64,000 bases of DNA, taken from assembly GCA_025362975.1 (NCBI GenBank), contig JANYES010000025.1, forward strand, positions 1-64,000. Reading direction: 5' to 3'. Under the pieces are notes generated by a model. It was not told the DNA's origin and made no database searches. It worked only from the letters and a program-made list of their open reading frames with translations. This document shows, piece by piece, positions 35,924-44,315 of the stretch. How positions within the stretch are numbered: the stretch's first letter is position 1; the number at the start of each line of letters is the position of its first letter. This DNA is from Alphaproteobacteria bacterium (GTDB taxonomy: Bacteria > Pseudomonadota > Alphaproteobacteria > Rickettsiales > SXRF01). The translations under genes were made by a program, and so were the position numbers.

Positions 35924-36294
35924 TTTTTTTCTTTTTTAAATCCTAAAATCGCGATGCCAACCATGATGATGGCCACACCCACGGCTTGAAGCGGCACGAT
36001 GGGTTCGTGGAAAAAATACCAGCTGGTGAACATGAGTGCTGCGTAGCTGACGGCGGTCAGCGGGAAGGCTTCGCTTAGATTGTGACGCTTGAGAATGGCC
36101 ATCCACAGGGCGAAGTTAATGATTTCACAAGCAAACGACATCCATATATAGGGCGAGACGGCGGCGGCGTTCAGCCATTCCAAGCCGAAGGGCTGGTCTT
36201 TGACCACGCCCGCGGTGAGTTTCATGGCGACCTGATTGAGGGTGTTGAACACCGGCAGGCCAATCCACAGCAGCAGGCTGAAATTCGGTTTCAT
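35920..36294 (-). CDS. Small DMT-superfamily (EamA/SMR-like) transporter subunit 2
   Basis: 124 residues from the ATG at 36294, four membrane helices, ending GVAIIMVGIAILGFKKEKN as in small multidrug resistance / ArnE-ArnF-like proteins. It has no ribosome-binding site; its ATG overlaps the stop of the 33-codon ORF upstream. With the subunit at 36395-36763 it probably makes a heterodimeric pump or flippase. The presence of a nucleotide-sugar epimerase in the same gene run favours a lipid-linked sugar flippase, but drug export is possible. Confidence 0.8.
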   Translation of the reverse strand: MKPNFSLLLWIGLPVFNTLNQVAMKLTAGVVKDQPFGLEWLNAAAVSPYIWMSFACEIINFALWMAILKRHNLSEAFPLTAVSYAALMFTSWYFFHEPIVPLQAVGVAIIMVGIAILGFKKEKN

Positions 36295-36392
36295 GAGCGC
36301 ATCGGCGGGCACTGCAGGAAACAGAGCGGGTGCGAGTAAGGAATGACGTTGACGCCGTTGGTGTTTTTGATTTTGCACGCGGCGGTTTCCAT
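36291..36392 (-). CDS. 33-residue small ORF between the transporter subunits
   Basis: ATG at 36392 lies 2 bp after the stop of transporter subunit 1; TGA at 36291-36293 overlaps the ATG of subunit 2. The translation starts METAACKIKNTNGVNVIPYS and has three cysteines and a C-P-P near the end. Tight packing on both sides argues for translation, if only as a coupling leader. No family recognised. Confidence 0.4.
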   Translation of the reverse strand: METAACKIKNTNGVNVIPYSHPLCFLQCPPMRS

Positions 36393-36394
36393 GT

Positions 36395-36763
36395 TCACGC
36401 CCCTGTGCTTCCAACAAGCGCAACCCCTACGGTAATCAGGATGGCAGCGATATAGATGCGCGGCGGCAAGGTCTCGCCGAGAATGAATTTTCCGGCCAGC
36501 GGTACGGCACAGTAGATGAGACTCATCAACGGATAGGCGACGGAGAGGGGCGTGGTTTCAAGCACGTGGATCCATGCGATCAGCTCGGCACCCCACAGCA
36601 CGATGCCCAGCCACAGCAGCGGCTTTGTGAGGATCATCATGACGAAATTGACGTCGGCGGGGTTGTTCTCATCCTCGTTCACGCCGCGCTTGAAGCACAG
36701 CACCGAGAGCGTTTCGGTGACGATGCAGAAAGGCAGTAATACGAACAGGTTGAAATGATTCAT
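36395..36763 (-). CDS. Small DMT-superfamily (EamA/SMR-like) transporter subunit 1
   Basis: 122 residues with four membrane helices; N-terminal FVLLPFCIVTETLSVLCFKRG and C-terminal ILGETLPPRIYIAAILITVG carry the SMR/EamA pattern including the conserved GE. It lies 4 bp after the DUF3592-like gene and before the small ORF and subunit 2, so the order is epimerase, DUF3592-like, subunit 1, small ORF, subunit 2. Confidence 0.82.
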   Translation of the reverse strand: MNHFNLFVLLPFCIVTETLSVLCFKRGVNEDENNPADVNFVMMILTKPLLWLGIVLWGAELIAWIHVLETTPLSVAYPLMSLIYCAVPLAGKFILGETLPPRIYIAAILITVGVALVGSTGA

Positions 36764-36767
36764 TGGA

Positions 36768-37259
36768 CTATTTCAGCAATGCGTGCAGCACGAATTTAGT
36801 TATGACAAAGACCATCAGCGCCCTGAAAAGAACGGAACAATAGAATGGCTGATTTACTGATTTTTGCAAGAAAATCTCGGGCAACGCGCTGGCGGGATTG
36901 GCGGACATGGCTACGAGTGTGATCTTCTGACCTTGTTCAAGTGCCGCCAGTTCGGCGACGGTGCCTACGGGGTAGCTACGGGTGAGGAACTGGTGGTTCT
37001 GGTCCATGAATCCGCAAGTGATGCGCTGGCGTTTGCTTTGTTTATAGTCGATGGACTTGCTTACCTGCTCGCCTGACCGCGTAGTGTAGCTGTAGTTGAT
37101 GGTGCGCTTGCCCAGCGGCAGGCCGGTATCGAGCAATGTGGCGGTGATGCGGCGCCCCTTGGCCAGCAGGCGGCGGATTTGCCAGCGGCTGAAGCGCGTG
37201 TAGAGGTAGCTTATCAGCGTGATGGTCAGGATGCTGGCAATGAGACGGGTAACGCTCAT
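36768..37259 (-). CDS. Two-helix membrane protein, DUF3592-like
   Basis: 163 residues with hydrophobic segments at about 5-22 and 142-160 enclosing a soluble beta-rich part (ATLLDTGLPLGKRTINYSYT, KITLVAMSANPASALPE). The T-x-Y-x-Y-x-x-x-G-E centre recalls DUF3592 proteins. Its ATG overlaps the stop of the epimerase gene by 4 bp. Role unknown. Confidence 0.65.
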   Translation of the reverse strand: MSVTRLIASILTITLISYLYTRFSRWQIRRLLAKGRRITATLLDTGLPLGKRTINYSYTTRSGEQVSKSIDYKQSKRQRITCGFMDQNHQFLTRSYPVGTVAELAALEQGQKITLVAMSANPASALPEIFLQKSVNQPFYCSVLFRALMVFVITKFVLHALLK

Positions 37260-38176
37260 GCTTTAAGCATTTTTTCGAGGCCGGTTTTCAAATCGGTGGT
37301 GGCTTCGAAACCCAGCGCGAGGCGCGCGGCGGCCGGTTCGCCCAGCGAAGCGACGATATCGCCCGGGCGGGCAGCTTTGTATTTAATTTCGCTGGTGGAG
37401 CTGAAGATGGTGGCGATAGTTGCGGCGAGCTGGTTGAGGGTGACCGGCCTGCCGGTGCAGATGTTGAACACGTCCTGCGTGGAGGTGGTTTTTTTGAGCT
37501 TGTTCATGGCGAGGATCATGGAGTTCGAAACATCGTCGACATAGATATAGTCGCGGGTCTGGTTACCGTCGCCGTAGATGGAAATGGGCAGGTTCTGGCG
37601 CATGCGATCGGCGAAGATGGAGATGACCCCGGCATAAGGCGAGGATGGGTCCTGCCCGTTGCCGTAGACGTTGAAAAAGCGCAGGCCCACGGAAGCAATG
37701 CTGTGCACGACCGAGCCGACATGGGCGTGCATTTCACATGCGAGCTTATCGGCGCCGTAAGCAGAGATGGGTTTGCAGGAAGTGCTTTCGACGAACGGGG
37801 TTTGCGTGGCGTTGCCATAAACGGCAGCGGACGATGCATAAACGACCGGCAGCGCCGGACGCAGGCGGGCGACCGCGTCGAACACGGCGACGGTGCCGCC
37901 GAGGGTGACTTCGTGCGTGTCGCGCCATTTTTCGACGGACTGGGTGACGGAGACGATGGCGGCCAGGTGGAAAATACCGTCGACATCGGGGATGATGGTG
38001 TCGAGCGCGTGCGGCTGGGTGACGTCCCGGACGATCAATATCGCCTCCATCGGCGCGCTTTCTTTGATGGCGTTGGACAGATTGTCCATGATGACGACGT
38101 GATGGCCCTGTGCAAGCAAGTGCCGCACAAGGTTCGAGCCGATAAAGCCGCAGCCGCCGGTGACGAGGTAACGCAT
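37256..38176 (-). CDS. NAD-dependent nucleotide-sugar epimerase/dehydratase
   Basis: 306 residues, extended SDR: TGGCGFIG (6-13), LAAIVSV, and catalytic Y140-x-x-x-K144 (ISAYGADK). ARPGDIVASLGEP near the C-terminus is typical of UDP-glucose 4-epimerase-like enzymes. First gene of a five-ORF run ending with the small transporters. Exact substrate not determinable. Confidence 0.88.
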   Translation of the reverse strand: MRYLVTGGCGFIGSNLVRHLLAQGHHVVIMDNLSNAIKESAPMEAILIVRDVTQPHALDTIIPDVDGIFHLAAIVSVTQSVEKWRDTHEVTLGGTVAVFDAVARLRPALPVVYASSAAVYGNATQTPFVESTSCKPISAYGADKLACEMHAHVGSVVHSIASVGLRFFNVYGNGQDPSSPYAGVISIFADRMRQNLPISIYGDGNQTRDYIYVDDVSNSMILAMNKLKKTTSTQDVFNICTGRPVTLNQLAATIATIFSSTSEIKYKAARPGDIVASLGEPAAARLALGFEATTDLKTGLEKMLKA

Positions 38177-38258
38177 GGAAGAGTCCTTTTAAAAACAGGA
38201 CGCTAACAAGCCTTTGGCCCTAGCGCAATGAACTTTTATGGGGAATAATTTCAAGCTC

Positions 38259-39908
38259 TTAGGCGATGACGAGGCGGTTTCGGCCCTGGTTTTTGGCGTC
38301 GTAGAGCGCTTTGTCGGCGGTTTTGATGATGTCGTCCATGTTGTCGTGGCCGCTGAGCGAGGTCAGCCCGGCGCTGAAGGTGACTTTGACTTCGGTTTGT
38401 TCGAACTTGAAGGCGAGGTCGGCGAATTGCAGACGCATGGATTCCAGAATCAGCGAGGCGTTTTCCAGCGTGCAATCAGGCATGAGGATGCCGAATTCCT
38501 CGCCGCCGCAGCGACCGATGATGTCCGAGCGGCGCAGGCGCTGCTGGAGCATACGCGATAGGCTTTTGATCACGTGGTCGCCCATGCTGTGGCCGTAAGT
38601 GTCGTTGATGTCTTTGAAATGGTCGAGGTCGATAATGGCGTAGGCGGTGTTGGTTTTGAAGCGTTTTACCTGCCCCAGTTCCATTTCCAGCATGTCGGTG
38701 AAATGCACGTGGTTTAAAAGCCCGGTGAAGCTGTCGCGGGCCATCAATACTTGCAATTCGGCGCTGCGCTGGGCGCGGCTGCGCACTACGGAGACGAGCT
38801 GTTCGCCGGTCACGGGTTTGACAAGGAAATCGTCGATGCCAAGCCCGGTATTAATGAGCAACGCTTCGATGTCGTCGCGCGCGGAGAGGAAGATGATGGG
38901 CAGGCTTACGTATTTTTCATGCTGGCGGATAATGGTGGCCAGCTCCTGCCCATTGCAGTTGGGCATGATGAAATCCATGAGGATCAGGTCGACTGCGTTG
39001 TCGGCGATGACGGCCAGTGCCTCTTCGGGGCGAGATATGATGGTGGTGTTGATGCCGGCGGCTTGCAATACATGGGTGTAGAACCGCACCTGGATTTCGT
39101 CGTCGTCGACGACCAGCACATGGTAGGTTGCGGGCACGGCGAATTTCACGACGAGTTGCTCGATCTTGTCGATGATCTGGATGACGTCGGCGCTTTCGGT
39201 GAAGAACCCGTTGGCGCCCACGCGCACGGCGGCAAGGCGCGCATCGAACCCACCCTTGGGCGCGATGACGATGAGCTGGGTGGTGAAATTGCGCTCGATT
39301 ATATCCTGCGGCAGGGATTGCAGCATCTCGACATCGGCGTCGTTTAGGTCGCTATAGGCGATGACTATGTGAGGCTTTAAATTGATAACGGCGGATTTGA
39401 ATTCTCCGAGCGTGGCGCTGGTGCTGACGGCATAACCGAAATGGCATAATTGCTTATCCAGCTCGTGCAACGTGTCACCTGCGCGCGCCAGCACGCAAAC
39501 AACCTTGCCGTGCGAATGCACGATGGCGGTGGAATCGGAACCCTTAACGTTGAACTCGCTCATGATGGCGTCGTGGCAGGCTTTTTCGAATTCGTCGAGG
39601 CGAGAAATCACCTGCACTTGATTGTCGCGCAGGGCTTTCACCATCATGTCGGGATTGGTGATGTCGAGAAGCTTGCCAAGTTTCAGGCCGGTTTTGCTGA
39701 TAGCAGGAAAGCCCACCATAGTGCCTAAGCCAGACAGCGAATGCACCATCTTGGCCAGCGGCACAATGTTCTCCACATTCGGGTTGGTGGCGCGCGTCAA
39801 CGAGTTTTTAAGCTGGATCAGGCCCGGGAATAGCGACTTCAACTGCTCGATATAGCCCTTGCGGAAAGCGGCCATGTCGTTGTGCGCAGAGGTGCCGTCC
39901 TGTGTCAT
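38259..39908 (-). CDS. Diguanylate cyclase with Hpt and two receiver domains
   Basis: 549 residues: Hpt-like domain with AKMVHSLSGLG (His56), a degenerate receiver (about 134-255), a second receiver with VVDDD (266-270), phosphoacceptor D312 and K364, and a C-terminal GGDEF domain with GGEEF (468-472). RRSD at 459-462 is spaced correctly for a c-di-GMP inhibitory I-site. So this is a PleD-like cyclase with an added Hpt domain, able to receive signals from a histidine kinase not seen here. It ends 1 bp before the next frame: mlaC lies directly upstream of it in the transcript. Confidence 0.92.
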   Translation of the reverse strand: MTQDGTSAHNDMAAFRKGYIEQLKSLFPGLIQLKNSLTRATNPNVENIVPLAKMVHSLSGLGTMVGFPAISKTGLKLGKLLDITNPDMMVKALRDNQVQVISRLDEFEKACHDAIMSEFNVKGSDSTAIVHSHGKVVCVLARAGDTLHELDKQLCHFGYAVSTSATLGEFKSAVINLKPHIVIAYSDLNDADVEMLQSLPQDIIERNFTTQLIVIAPKGGFDARLAAVRVGANGFFTESADVIQIIDKIEQLVVKFAVPATYHVLVVDDDEIQVRFYTHVLQAAGINTTIISRPEEALAVIADNAVDLILMDFIMPNCNGQELATIIRQHEKYVSLPIIFLSARDDIEALLINTGLGIDDFLVKPVTGEQLVSVVRSRAQRSAELQVLMARDSFTGLLNHVHFTDMLEMELGQVKRFKTNTAYAIIDLDHFKDINDTYGHSMGDHVIKSLSRMLQQRLRRSDIIGRCGGEEFGILMPDCTLENASLILESMRLQFADLAFKFEQTEVKVTFSAGLTSLSGHDNMDDIIKTADKALYDAKNQGRNRLVIA

Positions 39909-39909
39909 A

Positions 39910-40584
39910 TTATTGCTTAAGCGATACGTTGATGGTGCTGGTTTCGTGGCGATCTTTCATAACTTGGAGCTTCTCGATCACGCTGTCGATACCCTTGCTG
40001 GAGGCCAGCTCGCCGAACTGGGCGCGGTGGGTAGCGAGCAGGCTCACGTTTTCAACGATAATGTCGACGACTTTCCATTTGTCGTTATGGTCGCTCACGC
40101 GGTAATCGACTCGGAAATCCTCGTTGTCGGCGAGCATCATGATGGTGGAGACGACGAAATTACTGTCCTCGGCGTCATGGATGTTCAGGATTTTGATGTC
40201 TTTGATGCGCTTGTCCTGGTCTTCGCCGAAGTTGGACACGTAGCTTTCGGTGAGGAAACCCCGATACAAGTCAGTGTAGCGCTCGCGCTGTTCTGGCGTT
40301 GCGGCGCTCCATGCACGGCCGAGGACGAATTTAGCGATCCAGTCGATGTCCACGACGCTTCGGAAGGCGTTGCGCAGCACGACTTTGCGGTCGGCGTAGA
40401 TTTTTTTCTGGTCCTGCAAAATCGCCAGCGTCATCGAGGCCATGCCGCCTACGAATTCTTCGCGGGTGTGGGATTTCACGTCCTGCAACGAGCTGATGTC
40501 GCCAGGCTCCTGCGCAAAAACACTCGCAGGCAGCGTAAGGGTGAGGCAGGAAAGTGTCAAAAGCAATGTCAAATAACGGGTCAT
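39910..40584 (-). CDS. mlaC: MlaC/Ttg2D-type phospholipid-binding periplasmic protein
   Basis: 224 residues from the ATG at 40584 (AAGG upstream); signal peptide LTLLLTLSCLTLTLPASVFA. Core matches MlaC: RNAFRSVVDIDWIAKFVLGR, WSAATPEQRERYTDLYRGFL, DYRVSDHNDKWKVVDIIVE. MlaC shuttles phospholipids across the periplasm in outer-membrane lipid asymmetry maintenance. The other mla genes are not in the window. The diguanylate cyclase gene begins 1 bp after its stop. Confidence 0.9.
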   Translation of the reverse strand: MTRYLTLLLTLSCLTLTLPASVFAQEPGDISSLQDVKSHTREEFVGGMASMTLAILQDQKKIYADRKVVLRNAFRSVVDIDWIAKFVLGRAWSAATPEQRERYTDLYRGFLTESYVSNFGEDQDKRIKDIKILNIHDAEDSNFVVSTIMMLADNEDFRVDYRVSDHNDKWKVVDIIVENVSLLATHRAQFGELASSKGIDSVIEKLQVMKDRHETSTINVSLKQ

Positions 40585-40875
40585 GGAAACCTTAGTCAGC
40601 AAGGGTGGATGTGAGTAAGCACCTGCATGTTATAGCATGCCGGTCTTACCAATTCGTAAAATGTATCGTTTAATTGAAAAAATGTTACAGCGCACCCATT
40701 AATGTATCGTTAACAATCATCGGAAAGTGGTATGTTTGCAGGCATTTACTAGAGCAGAATCTTACCACACACGCATTGCATAAATCCGCAGCAGCGCTAT
40801 GATTAATAGATTATGAACCTGCTTCGCAGAAAGCAGGCAGCAAGGGAACGGTTACTAACGTAAGGAGCCTGATTA
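40585..40875 (+). promoter_or_regulatory. Control region of the branched-chain/acyl-CoA catabolic operon
   Basis: AATGTATCGTTTAA-type repeats at 40660-40672 and 40701-40713 share 11 exact bases and are 41 bp apart, about four helical turns. Between and over them sits a possible promoter, TTGAAA (40674-40679), 17-bp spacer, CATTAA (40697-40702). A hairpin CCTGCTT/AAGCAGG lies in the leader at 40818-40837. This fits binding of a dimeric regulator on one face of the DNA around the promoter. Confidence 0.5.
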
Positions 40876-42549
40876 ATGTCGGGAACGCCATCATCGCCGT
40901 GGCTGGACGGGCTTACTATAGGCCAGGTGCTGGCACGGCAGGCGCAGCATTTTGCCGCGCAGCCAGCCATCGTGTTTACGGACGGAGACGTTCGCATGGA
41001 TTATCAGCAATTCGACGCGAGCGTGCGCGCGGCCGCCAAGGGGTTGCTTGCGATGGGCGTGAAACCCGGCGAGCATGTGGGCATCTGGGCCACGAATTTG
41101 CCGCAATGGGTGATGTTGCAATATGCCGCCGCGAGTGTGGGCGTAGTGCTGGTGACGATCAACCCGGCGTATCGGCCGTTTGAGCTTTCTTATACGATTG
41201 AGCAGAGCGATATCGTGGCTCTGTTCCTCACTGACAAATTCAAATCTTCGGATTATTACGCGATTTTTGCTGAAGTCTGCCCGGAAATCGCGACTGCTAC
41301 GGAGGGTTCCGTCAACTGCCCCGCCTTCCCTAAGCTGCGCAAAGCCGTAGCGCTTAAACCGAATGCGCCTAACGGGTTTTACAACTGGGACGCGATGGTT
41401 TCAGCGGGGGCCGGCGTCAAAGACGCTGAACTTAAAAAAATCGCTTCCACCCTCAAGGCTGGCGACTGCATCAACATCCAGTATACCTCCGGTACCACGG
41501 GTTTCCCCAAGGCCGCTATGCTTACGCATCGCAACATCCTGATGAACGCATGGTACGTCACCGGCTGTCAGGAAATCGACGAGCAGGACAAGATCTGTGT
41601 GCAGGTGCCGTTTTACCATTGCTTCGGCTGCGTAATGGGTAGCCTTGGCTCCATCGTGCGCGGCGCGTGCATGATTATCCCGGCGGAGCATTTTAATCCG
41701 GCGGCGTCGCTTGCGGTTATTGAGCGCGAAGGCTGCACGATTGTCTACGGCGTGCCCACTATGTTCGTGGCCATGCTCGACGACCCGAGCTTTGGCACAC
41801 GCACGCTCACCACGCTTCGCAGCGGCATCATGGCGGGCAGCCCCTGCCCCATCGAAGTGATGAAAAAAGTCATCGGCGAGATGGGCTGCAAGGAAATCAC
41901 CATCGCCTACGGCCAGACGGAAACATCGCCGGTCACCACCCAAAGCAACGTCAACGATGCCATCGAAATGCGCGTCGAAACCGTAGGCCGCGCGCTTCCG
42001 GGCGTTGAAATTCAGATCGTGGATGCGGCTGGCAAGCCCCTTCGCGACAACCAGCAAGGCGAATTATGCGCCCGCGGCCACGGCACCATGCTGGGCTATT
42101 ACAAAAACCCCGAAGCCACCGCCGACGTCATCGACAACGAAGGCTGGGTGCACACCGGCGACCTCGCCATGCGCCGCCCCGACGGGTGCTACCGCATCAC
42201 CGGACGGTTGAAAGACATGGTGATAAGGGGCGGTGAAAACATCTACCCGCGCGAGATCGAAGAATTCCTGTTCACGCATCCGGCCATCGCGCAAGCATCC
42301 GTTTTCGGGGTTCCTTGCGCTAAATACGGCGAGGAGCTGTGCGCGTGGGTTCAACTCCACCACGGCAAAACCGTGGGGGAAGACGTGCTGCGCGCCTTCT
42401 GCAAACAAAGCCTCGCCCATTATAAAGTGCCGCGCTATATCCGCTTCGTCGCCTCCTTCCCCACCACGGTCAGCGGCAAAATCCAGAAATTCAAAATGCG
42501 CGAGCAGATGTGCGAAGAATTACACCTTAAAGAAAACGAAACAGCATGA
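40876..42549 (+). CDS. Acyl-CoA synthetase (ACSF2/medium-chain type)
   Basis: 557 residues. AMP-binding motif YTSGTTGFPKAAMLTHRN, then YGQTETSPVT, HTGDLAMRRPDGCYRITGRLKDMVIRGGENIYP (motifs split across about 410-460) and the C-terminal catalytic Lys in TVSGKIQKFK. Activates a fatty or branched-chain acid to its CoA ester. AAGGAG precedes the ATG. First gene of the long catabolic operon; its stop overlaps the next small gene by 4 bp. Confidence 0.9.
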   Translation: MSGTPSSPWLDGLTIGQVLARQAQHFAAQPAIVFTDGDVRMDYQQFDASVRAAAKGLLAMGVKPGEHVGIWATNLPQWVMLQYAAASVGVVLVTINPAYRPFELSYTIEQSDIVALFLTDKFKSSDYYAIFAEVCPEIATATEGSVNCPAFPKLRKAVALKPNAPNGFYNWDAMVSAGAGVKDAELKKIASTLKAGDCINIQYTSGTTGFPKAAMLTHRNILMNAWYVTGCQEIDEQDKICVQVPFYHCFGCVMGSLGSIVRGACMIIPAEHFNPAASLAVIEREGCTIVYGVPTMFVAMLDDPSFGTRTLTTLRSGIMAGSPCPIEVMKKVIGEMGCKEITIAYGQTETSPVTTQSNVNDAIEMRVETVGRALPGVEIQIVDAAGKPLRDNQQGELCARGHGTMLGYYKNPEATADVIDNEGWVHTGDLAMRRPDGCYRITGRLKDMVIRGGENIYPREIEEFLFTHPAIAQASVFGVPCAKYGEELCAWVQLHHGKTVGEDVLRAFCKQSLAHYKVPRYIRFVASFPTTVSGKIQKFKMREQMCEELHLKENETA

Positions 42550-43079
42550 CCCGTCAATCCTCGCCAGCTAGCAAAAGAGAATCCAGTCAATCTCAATTAG
42601 GGAAAGCTTGGGTAATAACTTACAGTAAGCTAGATGCGCATTTTTTTTCTGGCAAAAAATGCAATGCCAAGAATGAGTATGTGATTGGTATCCAATCCGC
42701 GCGAAATAGCGGTAATTTTATAGGGTTATACATCGAATGGGCATATATGGCGCTAATGGCGTCTCCACATGATTATCTACATGGTGCACATTACACTAAA
42801 CCCCAGACCCTTATAAAGCCTATTCCCGCCGAAAACTATTACGCCGGTCAGTTCGTTTATTGTGGATCTAAAAATCTGCTGCAAGCACGTTTAGGCAGCA
42901 ATATAAGTTTTCAGAAAATCCAAGGTGAAGACTGGCTAGAATGGGATGACCCTATTGAAATTACGATTGAAAGGGAAGGTCACAATAATAAGAACGTAAC
43001 AGAACATAAAAGCATCAAGAAACTAATGCCCTTTAAGACAATTTTAGAAGTGAATTCTGCTTTTTTGGAGCAACACTGA
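42546..43079 (+). CDS. Unknown AT-rich protein inside the catabolic operon
   Basis: 177 residues. Starts with ATGA overlap on the acyl-CoA synthetase stop, but codon use is markedly more AT-rich than both neighbours, and the product has no link to acyl-CoA chemistry: a Ser/Gln-rich start, then an alpha/beta body with an NFIGLYIEWAYMALM segment. Family not recognised. It looks like a foreign gene inserted in the operon, or the former junction of a rearrangement. It ends 10 bp before the acyl-CoA dehydrogenase. Confidence 0.75.
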   Translation: MTRQSSPASKRESSQSQLGKAWVITYSKLDAHFFSGKKCNAKNEYVIGIQSARNSGNFIGLYIEWAYMALMASPHDYLHGAHYTKPQTLIKPIPAENYYAGQFVYCGSKNLLQARLGSNISFQKIQGEDWLEWDDPIEITIEREGHNNKNVTEHKSIKKLMPFKTILEVNSAFLEQH

Positions 43080-43089
43080 GAGGATTATT

Positions 43090-44247
43090 ATGAACTACAA
43101 CCTACCCGAAACCCACCAGATGCTGCGCGATTCGGTTCGCGCCTTTGCCGAAGGCGAAATCGCGCCGGTGGCGCGTGAGCTGGACAAGAAGGAACAATTC
43201 TCCGAGGATTTGACGCGCAAGATGGGAAGCCTTGGGCTGTTCGGCATCATCGTGCCGGAAAATTACGGCGGGCATGGGATGGATTATCTGGCCTATGCCA
43301 TTGCCTGCGAGGAAATTTCGCGGGTGGACGGCAGCCAGGCCGCCACCGTCACGGCGCATAATTCCCTTGGCGCCGGGCCGCTTTACTATTTCGGTAACGA
43401 AGAGCAGAAGAAAAAATACCTGCCGCAACTCTGCACCGGCGATAAGCTCTGGGCCTTTGGACTCACCGAACCCGGCGCGGGCTCGGATTCGCGCGGCAGC
43501 AAGACGTTTGCTAAAAAAGTCGATGGCGGCTGGAAAATTAACGGCTCAAAGATTTTCATCACTAACGGCGCCAGCGCCATGAATGCGGGCGTGACGGTGC
43601 AGGCCGTAACCGGCTCGAAAGGTGAAGGTAAGCCGGAGCTTTCATGCTTCATCGTCGAAGCGGGCACCAAGGGGTTCACCGCCAAAGCCATGCATGGCAA
43701 GCTGATGTGGCGCTCGTCGGACACGTCAGAATTGTATTTTGAGGATGTGTTCGTGCCGGATGCCAACCTGCTCGGCAAACAAGGTGACGGCTCGAAGCAG
43801 ATGCTGGCTACGCTCGATCGCGGCAAAATCGGCATCGCGGCGATGGGGGTCGGCTGCGCGCAAGGCGCCTATGAAAAGGCCCTCGCCTACGCCAACGAGC
43901 GCCGCCAGTTTGGAAAACCCATCGCGGGGTTCCAGTCCATCGGTTTTGCGCTGGCCGATATGTTCATGAAAATCGAAATGGCCCGCAACTATCTCTACAA
44001 AGTATGCTGGATGGCTGATAATCACCAGCCGTTCACGAAGGAAGCGGCGATAGCCAAGCTCTACAGCAGCGAAATCGCCGGTGAAGTGACCGACATGGCG
44101 GTGCAGATTCACGGCGGTTATGGGCTGATGGAAGAATACGACGTGGAGCGCTTCTGGCGCGACCACCGCCTGCTTCGCATCGGCGAAGGCACCTCGGAAA
44201 TCCAACGCCTTATCATTTCACGCGCCATCGGCTGCGCGCAGGACTAA
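43090..44247 (+). CDS. Acyl-CoA dehydrogenase (short/branched-chain type)
   Basis: 385 residues. AFGLTEPGAGSDSRG (FAD/substrate site), ERRQFGKPI, IHGGYGLMEEYDVERFWRD and GEGTSEIQR, with the catalytic Glu in the EGTSE region as in short-chain members. It probably oxidises isobutyryl-, 2-methylbutyryl- or isovaleryl-CoA, and is distinct from the second dehydrogenase at 53908. Preceded by GAGAGG. The neighbours downstream place it in leucine/isoleucine breakdown. Confidence 0.92.
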   Translation: MNYNLPETHQMLRDSVRAFAEGEIAPVARELDKKEQFSEDLTRKMGSLGLFGIIVPENYGGHGMDYLAYAIACEEISRVDGSQAATVTAHNSLGAGPLYYFGNEEQKKKYLPQLCTGDKLWAFGLTEPGAGSDSRGSKTFAKKVDGGWKINGSKIFITNGASAMNAGVTVQAVTGSKGEGKPELSCFIVEAGTKGFTAKAMHGKLMWRSSDTSELYFEDVFVPDANLLGKQGDGSKQMLATLDRGKIGIAAMGVGCAQGAYEKALAYANERRQFGKPIAGFQSIGFALADMFMKIEMARNYLYKVCWMADNHQPFTKEAAIAKLYSSEIAGEVTDMAVQIHGGYGLMEEYDVERFWRDHRLLRIGEGTSEIQRLIISRAIGCAQD

Positions 44248-44315
44248 TTGACCTCATACCCTGCGTGGAGTAGCATCACGACAACCGACCTTATGGAAAA
44301 AACAAAGGAAAATTT

